Assembly (NCBI GenBank): GCA_031255915.1
Contig: JAIRRP010000009.1
Span: forward strand, 1-13,494
Reading direction: 5' to 3'
Length of the DNA stretch: 13,494 nucleotides
Source: Puniceicoccales bacterium
Lineage (GTDB): Bacteria; Verrucomicrobiota; Verrucomicrobiia; Opitutales; JAIRLG01
Position 1 is the stretch's first letter, and each line of letters begins with the position of its first letter. Positions 13,421 to 13,494 of the stretch are shown in pieces. The position numbers and the translations under genes were made by a program. The notes under the pieces were generated by a model. The model did not search any database, had not been told where the DNA came from, and saw only the letters and a list, made by a program, of their open reading frames with translations.

Positions 13421-13494
13421 CTCCCCGCCTTTGCAACGGAGGAGAATGAAGGCCTTCATTTTCCTCCGTTGCGACCCGCGCAGCGGGCAAGAGC
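13421..13494 (+). repeat. Multi-hairpin repeat R3 (cut by window end)
   Basis: It opens with CCCCGCCTTTG like the closing stem of R1/R2. A 40-base hairpin at 13433-13472 follows (GCAACGGAGGAGAATGAAGG facing its near-perfect complement, one G-T pair), then CCCGC-GCA-GCGGG (13475-13487) and AAGAGC at the edge, where R1 has TGAGCCC, the start of the third arm. The long arm differs in sequence from R1/R2 yet is still self-complementary. This supports selection for structure or exchange of palindromic arms. Confidence 0.75.

Noticed and set aside
1..13494. CRISPR arrays, rRNA, phage or plasmid functions
   Set aside because: No regularly spaced short repeats, rRNA motifs, integrase, capsid or replication genes were found on reading both strands.

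Overview
The window reads as a chromosomal segment of a Gram-negative bacterium. It carries kdsA for the Kdo core of LPS, a SurA-type periplasmic folding factor, an Opp-type inner-membrane permease and YidC with a large periplasmic domain. Base composition is middling by eye. My best guess at affiliation is the Verrucomicrobiota (Opitutae-like) or a neighbouring phylum. It rests on gene content and protein flavour only (a ClpX-like ATPase without a zinc domain, zinc-free L31/L36 copies), so it is an inference. No phage, plasmid, CRISPR, rRNA or tRNA signature was found.

Layout. Bases 1-4161 read leftwards: rpmJ2 (zinc-free L36), rpmE2 (type B L31), a ClpX-like AAA+ ATPase with an unusual C-terminus, a SurA-like chaperone, and an oppB permease cut by the window edge. 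A decayed tandem copy of the clpX tail lies just past the clpX stop. Bases 4162-4803 carry no convincing gene. They hold an rpmJ2 leader with a UUCG hairpin, a 108-bp multi-hairpin repeat (R1), a foldback MITE-like element (M-A) and a strong rightward terminator with no gene in front of it. kdsA follows rightwards (4804-5637), with a second MITE copy (M-B) behind it.

From 5928 to 8880 genes again read leftwards: an exported-looking M3 oligopeptidase, then rplU (L21) and rpmA (L27). A 72-bp divergent gap separates the peptidase from rightward glgA (glycogen synthase), whose TAG stop overlaps the edge of a third, inverted MITE copy (M-C). A second multi-hairpin repeat (R2, inverted relative to R1) and a short leader precede yidC. 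yebC follows after 6 bp. A third, diverged multi-hairpin repeat (R3) runs off the right end.

The genes are mostly housekeeping: ribosome parts (L21, L27, L31B, L36), protein quality control and export (ClpX-like, SurA-like, YidC, peptidase), envelope (KdsA), glycogen (GlgA) and translation support (YebC). The less ordinary content is (1) a repeat family with conserved four-stem architecture, showing a compensatory base-pair change and a sequence-divergent but still self-complementary arm; (2) three copies of a TA-flanked MITE; (3) a ClpX-like ATPase whose C-terminal subdomain appears duplicated, followed by a further tail copy in frame beyond its stop; and (4) apparent loss or replacement of key residues in the SurA-like protein and in GlgA.
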